15,274 nt of DNA. Source: Firmicutes bacterium UBA6418 (GTDB lineage Bacteria > Bacillota > Clostridia > Peptostreptococcales > Anaerovoracaceae). The translations under genes and the position numbers were made by a program. The DNA lies in the NCBI GenBank assembly GCA_002439735.1, contig DJPG01000150.1, positions 23,246-38,519 on the forward strand. The letters run 5' to 3'. Positions 5,722-13,982 of this stretch are shown here, in pieces; the stretch's first letter is position 1; each line of letters starts with the position of its first letter. The notes under the pieces were generated by a model, which was not told the origin of the DNA, made no database searches, and saw nothing but the letters and a program-made list of their open reading frames with translations.

Positions 5722-5807
5722 ACGACCGCAGAACCAGATGGCGGGACAAATCTTAACAGCAGATCCTAACAAAAGAAGCGAAGTTCAAGAGGAAAGAGAA
5801 AGAAAAG

Positions 5808-7502
5808 ATGTTTTGTACAAAATGCGGAAAAGAATTATATCCGGGAGATCGATTCTGCGCTTATTGCGGCGCAGAAGTGCGAAACCGCGAAAAACCGAAA
5901 CAGGAAGAGATCGTGTTTAACCCTCCGTTTAAGATCGAAGCGGAGAAAAAGACGCAGGAGATTCTGAAAGCGGCGGCACGGTCGCAGGAAGAACCAAAGC
6001 CGAAAGAGACTCAGCCGGCTGTGTTTGACTGGGATCTGGACGGGTTTCCGGCTGTGAATCCGAAAAAGACGGAGGATATCGATTTTAACTGGGAAAGCGT
6101 CCTGGAGCGCCGGAACCTGTCTCGTACACAGGAGGTCAATGTAGAGAAGATTCGCGCTGCGCAGCGTGAACACGAAAAACAGACGCCACAGGAAACACAG
6201 CAAACCGTCCCTGCACAGGAGCCAAAACCGGTACAGATTCCGCTGTCAGCTGCGGCAGAAACGACAGATGAAACAAACGCGCAGGAGGAAGTTGCTTCGA
6301 TCGAGGAACTGGAACGGGAACTTTTTGGCAGTGCGCAGACAGAGCCGAAGGAAGCGGCAGAGCCGAAAAAGATCGATGACCGCTTTTATACCTACCACCA
6401 GAAAACCGAAGCATTTGAAGCACTCCTGAATCAAGAAAAGGAACGGATCCGTGCACTGGAAGAGAGCTACGGCAAATCAGCCTCGAATCCGGATGATACC
6501 GGGACTTCAGAGATTTTCACGCAAAAGCGGACAGCACAGCCGGAGATACCGGAAAAAGCAGAACCTGCGGTCGAGGTCATACAACCAACAACGCCGAAAA
6601 CCATCGATTTGACCCTGTCTATCTCGCTCCCGAATGATAGCGAAGCGCAGGGAAACAGAAGCGAGACCGCAGCACAGGACGAACTGCCTCCCAGTAAAAC
6701 AAAACTCCGCTATTCGGATGTTTTCCCCAGAATCGATTTGGGTGACAACGCTGGCGATGATCGCGCTGCTGGCGATGACCGTGAAGTCCAAAAGGAAGAA
6801 GCTGCATCGAAATCGGTGATGAGCTGTGATGCGAAAGCAGAGGAAGAGGAAGTTCCGAAGAAACACGTCTTCGCGAAGCTTGTCATTGCGCTGCTGATTC
6901 TTTTGATCGCGGTTGAGGGTGTGATCATCGGCGTGAAATTTTTTGCGCCTGACAGCGCGTTTTCGGTTAAGATCAATGAGATCCTGACTTCGGTGGCGGA
7001 TCGTTTTTCGGGCGAAGACACGCAGGATGGCGAAAACCTGCCGGCGGATGACGGCAATGAAGCGGATGTTTATTACGAACAGCTGGTCAGTGAGGCAGCA
7101 GCGGATATGACAACCATCGGACAGGCTAAGTACAACGGGGAGCTTCGGTATGCGAAAAATCGAACCTACAGCTTCGCGGAGATTCCGGAAACGACGGATT
7201 TCACCGATATGGAGTGGAGAAAGGACGAGGATGGAAATCCGGTTTCATATGCAAAGGCCTTAATCGATGCGGTCATTCGTTATTACGACGGATGGCAGAG
7301 TACGAATCAGGATAAAACTTTAGTGGGTATCAATGAACTTGAGATTGGGGAAATCCGAGTCGGTGCCGAGGGATTTTATGTGCTGTGCAAGGTAACCTTT
7401 GCCGGCGCGGATGGGCAGAATGTTGTAAAATACCAGAGCGTCTATGCCCGTGCTTCCCAGGATATCATGGTGATAAACACGGTTAAGGAGGAAACATTAT
7501 AA
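5808..7502 (+). CDS. Zinc-ribbon protein with one membrane segment
   Basis: This 564-residue protein opens with a zinc ribbon, MFCTKCGKELYPGDRFCAYC (Cys 3, 6, 17, 20), then GAEV, the classic zinc_ribbon_2 pattern. A long acidic, Pro/Glu/Gln-rich cytoplasmic region (about 30-350) follows, including FDWDLDGFPAV (73-83) and a helical stretch around 195-222. A membrane segment spans about 356-379, and a C-terminal extracytoplasmic domain of about 180 residues (380-564) follows, with aromatic-rich blocks such as VIRYYDGW. The layout resembles other Clostridia zinc-ribbon membrane proteins of unknown function. The ribosome site is purine-rich but weak (AGAGGAAAGAG). Its TAA stop overlaps the ATG of the UPF0182 gene by one base, so the two are probably co-translated and may act together. 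Confidence 0.82.
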   Translation: MFCTKCGKELYPGDRFCAYCGAEVRNREKPKQEEIVFNPPFKIEAEKKTQEILKAAARSQEEPKPKETQPAVFDWDLDGFPAVNPKKTEDIDFNWESVLERRNLSRTQEVNVEKIRAAQREHEKQTPQETQQTVPAQEPKPVQIPLSAAAETTDETNAQEEVASIEELERELFGSAQTEPKEAAEPKKIDDRFYTYHQKTEAFEALLNQEKERIRALEESYGKSASNPDDTGTSEIFTQKRTAQPEIPEKAEPAVEVIQPTTPKTIDLTLSISLPNDSEAQGNRSETAAQDELPPSKTKLRYSDVFPRIDLGDNAGDDRAAGDDREVQKEEAASKSVMSCDAKAEEEEVPKKHVFAKLVIALLILLIAVEGVIIGVKFFAPDSAFSVKINEILTSVADRFSGEDTQDGENLPADDGNEADVYYEQLVSEAAADMTTIGQAKYNGELRYAKNRTYSFAEIPETTDFTDMEWRKDEDGNPVSYAKALIDAVIRYYDGWQSTNQDKTLVGINELEIGEIRVGAEGFYVLCKVTFAGADGQNVVKYQSVYARASQDIMVINTVKEETL

Positions 7503-10363
7503 TGGAAAAACTCGAAAGAAAAATCATGACAGTCATTCTGGTGATCGTCATCATCGCGGCGCTTTTTTTGGGGCTGGTTGGTTTCATCGCCGACTTCATG
7601 TGGTTCAAAGAGATGGGTTACGTCGCGGTATTCTTCAAACAGCTCGTAACGCAGCTCACGGTAGGCATTCCGACGTTCATCGTCGTGACCGGTCTGGTGA
7701 TGCTCTATCTGCACCACCTGAGAAAGAGCTATTTTTCAAAAATTGCTTCATCCGAAGCGACCGATATGAAAAAGCTGAAACGAACGACCAACATTCTGGC
7801 GCTTGTCTTCGGCGTGATCGCGACCTGTATGACGGTTGTGCAGCTCTGGTTTGAGATCCTCAAGTTTGCGAACAGCTCAGACTTTAACATCAAGGATCCG
7901 CTTTTCAAGCTGGATATATCGTTTTACCTGTTCAAGCTGGACTTTCTGTCCCAGCTGAATGAGATTATGATTGGCGTCATCGTTGGCTTTGTTCTTCTGA
8001 CTGTGATCTACTATATCATTCTGATGACCGTCCGCACGCCGGATGTGTTCAAAGAGGAGGTTCCGCCACAGGCAGCGGCTGCGGATGAGGAGCGTTACAC
8101 CGGTGGAGCGAATCCGTTCGGAGGCGGCGGCCAAAGCGGACACGCAAAGGATCCGTTCACAAAGTTCGCGGAAGCCTTTACCGGCAAGAAGTTTGAAGCA
8201 AAACCGATCAAACCGAAAAAGCAGTTCGATGACAGCAATTTCAAGCAGCTGATGCAGATCGCGTCCGGAAAGATCTCCATCCTCGGCTTCATTTTCTTCG
8301 CAATGCTCGGGATCAACTTTTTCCTGCGGCAGTTCGACCTGCTGCATACGCACACCGGCGCGGTTTACGGCGCGGGCTTTACGGACGTCAACGTGACGCT
8401 GTGGATGTACCGGCTCTTATGTGCGCTGTCTGTGCTGTCAGCGATCCTGTTTGCCGTCAACATGAAACGCAAAAAATACAAGAGTCTGTTCACGGTTCCG
8501 GTAATCATGATCGTTATCGGTCTGGTTGGAAACGGCGCGGCCTATCTGGTGCAGAACTTTGTCGTTTCACCGGACGAAATCAATAAGGAAAACAAATACC
8601 TCGAAAGAAATATCGAATATACGCAGTACGCGTACCAGTTGGACGATGTCGATGTGAAGTCCTTTGCGGCAGACAATACGCTGACATCCGAGGATATCAC
8701 GGAAAATTCCGAAACGATCAACAATATCCGGATCAATGATTTCGACCCTGCGAAACAGTTCTACAATCAGACACAGAGTATTCGCCAGTACTACACGTTC
8801 CATGATGTAGACGTAGACCGCTACATGATCAACGGCAAATATACACAGACATTCCTGACGGCCAGAGAAATTGACGAAACCAAAATCGACGACTCCTGGC
8901 TGAACCGCCACCTCAAATATACACACGGCTACGGTGCGACGCTGTCTCGTGTAGACAAGGTAACCTCCAGCGGTCAGCCGGATGTGCTGATCGGCAACAT
9001 TCCGCCGGTTTCCGAAGTGGAAGAAATCCAGATCGATCAGCCGGAGATCTACTTCGGTGAGTTGTCCAATGAATACATCGTGGTCAATACCAATGAACCG
9101 GAATTTGATTATCCGGACGGTTCCAGCAATCAATATACCAAGTATGAGGGAACGGCCGGCATCAAGATGAACCTGTTCAACCGTCTGGTCTTTGCAGTTC
9201 GTGAGGGCAGCATGAAGCTTCTGGTATCCTCTAACATCAACAGCAATTCCAGCATTATCATCAATCGGAATGTGGTCAAGAGAGTGCAGAAGATCATGCC
9301 GTATCTGAGCTATGAAGACGATCCGTATCTGGTGACCGTAGACGGCAAGCTGTACTGGATGATGGACGCGTACACCGAAAGTTCCAATTATCCGTATTCC
9401 GAGCCGATCTCCGGCAAGACGACAAACTACATCCGCAACTCCGTCAAGGTCGTTGTGGACGCTTACAACGGAGATGTCAACTTCTATATTGTTGATGAAG
9501 AGGATCCAATCGCCCAGACTTTCCAGAAGATCTACCCGACACTGTTCAAGGATTTCTCGGAGATGCCGGAGAGCCTGCAGTCCCATATCCGCTATCCGAA
9601 CTATTTATTCGAGATCCAGGCGGACATTTACGCGAAATATCACATGGAGGATGTGAACGTCTTCTATCTGAAGGAAGACGTCTGGGATGTGGCTTACGAG
9701 ATCTACGGAACCGAAAAGACACAGATGCAGCCGAATTACTATATTGCGAAGCTGCCGGGCGAAGAAAAGGCGGAATTCTTCAATTCTCTGCCGTTCACGC
9801 CGCGTTCCAAGCAGAACATGACGGCGCTCATGGTGGCGCGTAATGACGGTGATGCTTACGGTGAGCTGGTGCTGTACCAGTTCCCGAAATCAAGGACGAT
9901 TTACGGACCGGAGCAGATTGAAGCGCAGATCGACCAGAATACCGAAATTTCCAAGGAGTTCTCGCTTTGGAAATCGTCCGGCACCTCGTATCGCCGCGGC
10001 AATATGTTTGTTGTGCCGATTAACAGCTCAATTCTGTATGTAGAGCCGGTCTATCTGGAAGCAACCAACTCCAGCATTCCGGAAGTCAAACGTATCATCG
10101 TGGCTTATAACGATAAGATCGCTTATGAAGAAACGCTGGCGGAATGTCTGGTAACGCTCTTCGGCGATGAGGCCGAAAATGGCGTGGACACGACAGAACC
10201 TTCCGGTGAAGCCGGTGATGACAAGCTGACGACCAGAGAGCTGGCGGCACTTGCGGCGGCAGCCTATGAAAACGCGCAGAAAGCGATGCAGCAAGGCGAC
10301 TGGGCCAAGTATGGCAAGTATCTGAATGAATTAGAGGGCTATCTGAACGAGCTCACAAAATAA
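7502..10363 (+). CDS. UPF0182 family membrane protein
   Basis: This is a 953-residue protein of the uncharacterised UPF0182 family. Seven hydrophobic spans lie in the first third: about 8-30, 51-70, 93-117, 155-177, 254-272, 298-317 and 325-350. Between spans 4 and 5 there is a cytoplasmic loop with a Gly-rich piece (GGANPFGGGGQSG). About 600 residues then face outside the membrane. Family blocks NYIRNSVKVVVDAYNGDVNF, YPTLFKDFSEMP and IRYPNYLFEIQADIYAKYH are intact. The C-terminus ends in a short helical Ala/Gln-rich tail. The start is set by AAGGAGG about 10 bases upstream and overlaps the previous stop by one base. The biochemical function of the family is not known to me. Confidence 0.93.
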   Translation: MEKLERKIMTVILVIVIIAALFLGLVGFIADFMWFKEMGYVAVFFKQLVTQLTVGIPTFIVVTGLVMLYLHHLRKSYFSKIASSEATDMKKLKRTTNILALVFGVIATCMTVVQLWFEILKFANSSDFNIKDPLFKLDISFYLFKLDFLSQLNEIMIGVIVGFVLLTVIYYIILMTVRTPDVFKEEVPPQAAAADEERYTGGANPFGGGGQSGHAKDPFTKFAEAFTGKKFEAKPIKPKKQFDDSNFKQLMQIASGKISILGFIFFAMLGINFFLRQFDLLHTHTGAVYGAGFTDVNVTLWMYRLLCALSVLSAILFAVNMKRKKYKSLFTVPVIMIVIGLVGNGAAYLVQNFVVSPDEINKENKYLERNIEYTQYAYQLDDVDVKSFAADNTLTSEDITENSETINNIRINDFDPAKQFYNQTQSIRQYYTFHDVDVDRYMINGKYTQTFLTAREIDETKIDDSWLNRHLKYTHGYGATLSRVDKVTSSGQPDVLIGNIPPVSEVEEIQIDQPEIYFGELSNEYIVVNTNEPEFDYPDGSSNQYTKYEGTAGIKMNLFNRLVFAVREGSMKLLVSSNINSNSSIIINRNVVKRVQKIMPYLSYEDDPYLVTVDGKLYWMMDAYTESSNYPYSEPISGKTTNYIRNSVKVVVDAYNGDVNFYIVDEEDPIAQTFQKIYPTLFKDFSEMPESLQSHIRYPNYLFEIQADIYAKYHMEDVNVFYLKEDVWDVAYEIYGTEKTQMQPNYYIAKLPGEEKAEFFNSLPFTPRSKQNMTALMVARNDGDAYGELVLYQFPKSRTIYGPEQIEAQIDQNTEISKEFSLWKSSGTSYRRGNMFVVPINSSILYVEPVYLEATNSSIPEVKRIIVAYNDKIAYEETLAECLVTLFGDEAENGVDTTEPSGEAGDDKLTTRELAALAAAAYENAQKAMQQGDWAKYGKYLNELEGYLNELTK

Positions 10364-10377
10364 AAGCGAGAGCTTTT
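10362..10377 (+). terminator. Weak hairpin after the UPF0182 gene
   Basis: AAAAGC-GAGA-GCTTTT forms a six-pair stem overlapping the TAA stop. The T-run is part of the stem, so it would be at best a weak terminator. The strong promoter at 10388 follows immediately. Confidence 0.35.
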
Positions 10378-10387
10378 GCGGAACATA

Positions 10388-10416
10388 TTGCATATTCGCG
10401 GGGATTGTGCTATATT
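10388..10416 (+). promoter_or_regulatory. Promoter of the glutamine synthetase gene
   Basis: TTGCAT (10388-10393) and TATATT (10411-10416) are spaced by 17 bases. The predicted start near 10424 gives a leader of about 90 bases that contains a strong hairpin. Confidence 0.7.
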
Positions 10417-10445
10417 ATGAAGCTATAAAAATAACTGTATCAAAA

Positions 10446-10489
10446 GAGCAGATTGGGACATTTTCGCAGAGATGTCCCAATGCCTGCTT
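10446..10489 (+). promoter_or_regulatory. Strong hairpin in the 5' leader of the glutamine synthetase gene
   Basis: ATTGGGACAT (10452-10461) pairs perfectly with ATGTCCCAAT (10472-10481) around a ten-base loop. The stem extends outward as AGCAG with CTGCT (10484-10488) across a two-base bulge. No T-run follows, so it is not a terminator. It lies about 10 bases ahead of the ribosome site and could be an RNA control element or, as DNA, a palindromic operator. I cannot assign it to a known riboswitch. Confidence 0.55.
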
Positions 10490-10512
10490 GCAAAAAAATA
10501 AGGAGGGAGAAT

Positions 10513-12429
10513 ATGCTGGATTTTAACCTTGACGCTATGTTGTTCAACATACCGGCTGATAAACACGAAAAGACAGACTTGCTGAGAATTTTAAAGGAGC
10601 ATCCGGAGGTGCAATTTGTATCAATGGCCGGTTTGGATATGGTCGGCAACGACACCGATGAGCGCATTCCGATTCGCTTGTTCCTGGAAGACATGGATGA
10701 TATGCTCGCGCACGGTGTGCAGACAGATGGATCCAGCGTAAACCTGCCGAAGATCGCGGAACTCAACAATGCGAAAGTTGACATGATCCCAGATTTTTCT
10801 GTAAACTGGTATGTGGACTACAATTTTGATAATATCGACCTGTTGACCGGTCTGCCGGTCGGAACGCTGCGAATCCCTGCGTTTTTGATCCATAATGATA
10901 AGACGGAAGTTGGCTCCAGAGCAATTCTGCGCAACGCCGTCGAAAAATTCAAGACGGATTTGATGCAGCTGCTTGAGGCGCATCCTTATGTGTTCCGATA
11001 CATCGAGGGCGCGGAAAGCGCGGCGGACATCGAAGAGCTTCGCATTACGAGCGCAACGGAGCTGGAATTCTGGGTCAGAACACCGGATGACAAAGCGGAT
11101 CGGGAGCAGCTGTCAACCTCACAGGAATTGAAAGAGCAATATTGGAAGCGCACCTACGGACCGGTTCGTACCGCACTCGAAAAGAGTATTGAGATCCTGG
11201 ATTATTACGGTTTTGGGATGGAAATGGGACATAAAGAGGTCGGCGGTGTGAAATCTAAACTGACCAGCACTGGCAACCATGATCATATCATGGAACAGCT
11301 GGAGATCGACTGGAAATACGCAGACGCGATGCAGGCTGCCGATAACGAAAAACAGGTCAAGTATGTCGTACGCGACGTATTCAACCAGTTCGGACTTGCG
11401 ACGACTTTTATGGCAAAGCCGATTCCGGGCGTTGCCGGAAACGGAGAGCATACGCATCTTGGCGTCTGCGCGAAACTCAAGAATGGAAAAATGATTAACC
11501 TGTTCGCGCCGCAAAAGTTTGACGCGGAGTTTCTTTCCCCGGTGGGCTTCGGCGCGTTGATGGGCATCCTCAAAAACTATGAAGCCATTAATCCGTTTGT
11601 AAGCTCCACGACAGACTCTCTGAACCGACTGAAACCGGGTTACGAGGCGCCGGTCTGCATTGTCACTTCGCTGGGTCACAGTCCGGCGGAGCCGTCCCGT
11701 AACCGGACGATCCTGATCGGTCTGGTGCGAGATGCCAAGAGTTCGATGGCGACGCGGTTTGAGCTGCGAGCACCGAACCCGAAGACCAATACGTATCTGG
11801 TGCTGGCCGCCAGCTACATGGCCATGCTGGACGGTATCAAGGCTGCGCTCGCCGCAGAAAAAACGCCGAAAGAACTGGAAGCCTCGCTCTCCAAAAAGTG
11901 TGGCGAGAAAGACTTTTATCTGGAAACGGAACGGGAGTACCGTAGCGAAAAGGACGTTTTTGAAGACTTCACCGAGGAAGAACGGCAAAAACTCTTTGGT
12001 GTCGCGCCGGCAACGGTATGGGAAAATGTGCAGGGCTTTGTGAAGTATCCGGAAAAGGTCGCGGCTATCTCGGGCGAGGGCGTCATTGCGCCGATCTCGC
12101 TGGAATCCTATAAGGAATCTATCCTCAGCCAGTGGAAAACCGAACTGCACAACCGAATCATTCCGAACTATATGGACGAGATTCGGGAATGCGTACAGCT
12201 GCACGGCGACGACGCGACAGACTATGACGTTGACAACTGGAAAGAGCTCCATCGCCTGAAGGTCTATATCGCCAAAGATTCCCTTGAGCACAAGGGCTTG
12301 CTGACCCGGGCGAGAGAGGCGCTGGATGACAATGACTTTGCGCTGGCCTCCGATCTGCAGATCGAGCTTTCACAGAAGATGGAACATCTGCGGAATCTGT
12401 ACCTGCGTTATAAGCGAAACCTGTTTTAG
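10513..12429 (+). CDS. Glutamine synthetase family protein, long divergent form
   Basis: Predicted to make glutamine from glutamate, ammonia and ATP in the cytosol. At 638 residues it is well above the ~440-470 of ordinary type I enzymes. A beta-grasp motif lies at 69-75 (VQTDGSS), and the metal-ligand glutamates at 183 and 185 (TELEF). Glu242 (HKEVGG) and Glu264 (LEIDWKYADAMQAADN) follow, separated by an insertion of about 14 residues. Then come KPIPGVAGNGEHTH with His313, SRNRT (394-399) and RFELR (415-419). The usual NGSGMH is changed to AGNGEH. About 190 residues beyond ~450 form a helical extension ending in a basic tail. It does not look like GlnN (type III). The ATG at 10513 has AGGAGGG 5 bases upstream. 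A promoter and hairpin precede it. Substrate could differ from ordinary glutamine synthetase. Confidence 0.88.
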   Translation: MLDFNLDAMLFNIPADKHEKTDLLRILKEHPEVQFVSMAGLDMVGNDTDERIPIRLFLEDMDDMLAHGVQTDGSSVNLPKIAELNNAKVDMIPDFSVNWYVDYNFDNIDLLTGLPVGTLRIPAFLIHNDKTEVGSRAILRNAVEKFKTDLMQLLEAHPYVFRYIEGAESAADIEELRITSATELEFWVRTPDDKADREQLSTSQELKEQYWKRTYGPVRTALEKSIEILDYYGFGMEMGHKEVGGVKSKLTSTGNHDHIMEQLEIDWKYADAMQAADNEKQVKYVVRDVFNQFGLATTFMAKPIPGVAGNGEHTHLGVCAKLKNGKMINLFAPQKFDAEFLSPVGFGALMGILKNYEAINPFVSSTTDSLNRLKPGYEAPVCIVTSLGHSPAEPSRNRTILIGLVRDAKSSMATRFELRAPNPKTNTYLVLAASYMAMLDGIKAALAAEKTPKELEASLSKKCGEKDFYLETEREYRSEKDVFEDFTEEERQKLFGVAPATVWENVQGFVKYPEKVAAISGEGVIAPISLESYKESILSQWKTELHNRIIPNYMDEIRECVQLHGDDATDYDVDNWKELHRLKVYIAKDSLEHKGLLTRAREALDDNDFALASDLQIELSQKMEHLRNLYLRYKRNLF

Positions 12430-12443
12430 CCTGTAGCGTTGTT

Positions 12444-12468
12444 CGAGACTTGCGAGCAGCAGGTCTTG
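12444..12468 (+). promoter_or_regulatory. Short hairpin in the gap before serS
   Basis: CGAGACTTGC (12444-12453) can pair with GCAGGTCTTG (12459-12468) over ten positions with two G-U wobbles. No T-run follows. It could be a weak 3' end for the glutamine synthetase mRNA or a leader structure for serS. Confidence 0.35.
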
Positions 12469-12511
12469 GAGAAGCGATCATAATATAACATCTGAGTTGA
12501 AGGAGAGAGCT

Positions 12512-13786
12512 ATGTTAGACATTAAGAGAATCAGAGAAGACTACGAGGGCGTTAAAGCCGGCGTAGAAAGAAGAACCAAGGGAAGCTTCGGCATTGAAAA
12601 AATTCCGGCACTGGATGAAAAAAGACGTGCGGTACTGGCTGAAGTGGAAGCGATGAAGAACAAGCAGAACACGGTATCCAAGGAGATCCCGAAGCTGAAA
12701 AAAGCCGGCGAGGATACGACGGCGATCATGGCAGAGATGAAAGAACTATCCGACAAGATTAAAGTGTTGGATGCAGAAGTTTCTCAGCTGGACGTGGACA
12801 TCAAGAACACGCTGCTGAATATTCCGAACATTCCGGCAGACTTTGTACAGGTCGGTGCGGATGACAGCGCGAACGTGGAAATTCGTAAGTTCAAAGAACC
12901 GACTCAGTTTGATTTTGAACCGAAAGCACACTGGGATATCGGTACGGATCTGGATATTCTGGACTTTGAAAGGGCAGCTAAGATCTCCGGAACCAGATTT
13001 ACGGTATACAAGGGTCTGGGCGCGAGACTGGAAAGGGCGATTACCTGCTTCATGCTTGATCTGCATACACTGGAACAGGATTACACCGAGATCCTGCCGC
13101 CGTTCATGGTAAACCGTGCGGCTATGACGGGAACCGGCCAACTGCCGAAGTTTGAAGAGGACATGTTCTATGTGCCGCAGAAGGATTTCTTCCTGATACC
13201 GACTGCGGAAGTTCCGGTTACCAACCTTCTTGCGCAGGAAATCGTTCCGGAAGAAAAGCTTCCGATCCACTATACCGCTTATACACCGTGCTTCCGTGCA
13301 GAAGCAGGTTCTGCGGGGCGTGACACCAGAGGTCTGATCCGCCAGCACCAGTTCAATAAGGTGGAACTGGTCAAGTTCTGCAAACCGGAAGATTCCTGGA
13401 ATGAGTTGGAGGCTCTGACACATGACGCAGAAGCGGTTCTGCAGATTCTCGATATTCCGTACCGGGTTGTCAGACTTTCTACGGGTGACCTTGGCTTCTC
13501 TTCGGCCTGCACTTATGATATCGAAGTCTGGATGCCGTCCTACGGCAGATACGTGGAGATTTCCTCCTGTTCCAACTTCCTGGATTATCAGGCAAGACGC
13601 GCCAATATCCGTTTCAGACGCGAGGGCGGCAAGCCGGAATACCTGCATACGCTTAATGGATCCGGCCTGGCGGTTGGCCGTACCACCGCGGCAGTTCTTG
13701 AAAACTACCAGCAGGCTGACGGCAGCGTAAAGATTCCGGAAGCACTCAAAAAGTACATGGGCGGCGCGGAAGTGATCACCAAATAA
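12512..13786 (+). CDS. serS: Serine--tRNA ligase
   Basis: This class II synthetase charges tRNA-Ser (and tRNA-Sec, if present) with serine via seryl-adenylate. The 424 residues match the family length. The N-terminal long helical hairpin (about 28-100, Lys/Glu-rich) is the tRNA-binding arm. Motif 2 is FRAEAGSAGRDTRGLIRQHQ and motif 3 is GSGLAVGRTTAAVLENYQ; the GTGQLPKF and TAEVPVTNL blocks are typical. I chose the ATG at 12512 because AAGGAG lies 6-7 bases upstream; the upstream in-frame TTG at 12497 contains that ribosome site. The 82-base gap after the glutamine synthetase gene shows no T-box. It ends at a strong hairpin terminator. Confidence 0.96.
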   Translation: MLDIKRIREDYEGVKAGVERRTKGSFGIEKIPALDEKRRAVLAEVEAMKNKQNTVSKEIPKLKKAGEDTTAIMAEMKELSDKIKVLDAEVSQLDVDIKNTLLNIPNIPADFVQVGADDSANVEIRKFKEPTQFDFEPKAHWDIGTDLDILDFERAAKISGTRFTVYKGLGARLERAITCFMLDLHTLEQDYTEILPPFMVNRAAMTGTGQLPKFEEDMFYVPQKDFFLIPTAEVPVTNLLAQEIVPEEKLPIHYTAYTPCFRAEAGSAGRDTRGLIRQHQFNKVELVKFCKPEDSWNELEALTHDAEAVLQILDIPYRVVRLSTGDLGFSSACTYDIEVWMPSYGRYVEISSCSNFLDYQARRANIRFRREGGKPEYLHTLNGSGLAVGRTTAAVLENYQQADGSVKIPEALKKYMGGAEVITK

Positions 13787-13797
13787 ATAATATCGGA

Positions 13798-13842
13798 GAG
13801 CCTGCACCTGACTCCGCGGAGGAGCCGGGCGCAGGCTTCTTG
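13798..13842 (+). terminator. Terminator after serS
   Basis: GCCTGC (13800-13805) pairs with GCAGGC (13831-13836), and the stem continues inward for about ten more positions with two A-C mismatches to a small loop. TTCTT follows. In minus-strand RNA the two mismatches become G-U pairs, so the stem is even better in that direction. Confidence 0.7.
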
Positions 13843-13900
13843 CGTTATGCAGATGGTCTTGCGCGGCGCGTACTTTTTGCTTGTTTCTTTTTGCGGATTC

Positions 13901-13928
13901 CAGTATACGATAGATAATGTATCACGTG
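13901..13928 (+). promoter_or_regulatory. Possible promoter of the AAA-ATPase-like gene
   Basis: TTGCGG (13901-13906) and GATAAT (13923-13928) are spaced by 16 bases, about 55 bases before the ATG at 13983. The match is fair, not strong. Confidence 0.5.
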
Positions 13929-13982
13929 CGTGAACGCATGTGGAAAGTGTGCAGATCGATGCGAAGAAAGGAGCGAGTCACT

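Noticed and set aside
8567..9586. Long minus-strand ORFs inside the UPF0182, glutamine synthetase, serS and AAA genes (for example 8567-9586, 11119-12291, 12746-13807, 13845-14789)
   Set aside because: They lie opposite well-supported genes, have implausible protein composition and no ribosome sites; they are codon-bias shadows.
10453..10512. Upstream TTG start for the glutamine synthetase
   Set aside because: It lies inside the leader hairpin without a ribosome site; the ATG at 10513 follows AGGAGGG.
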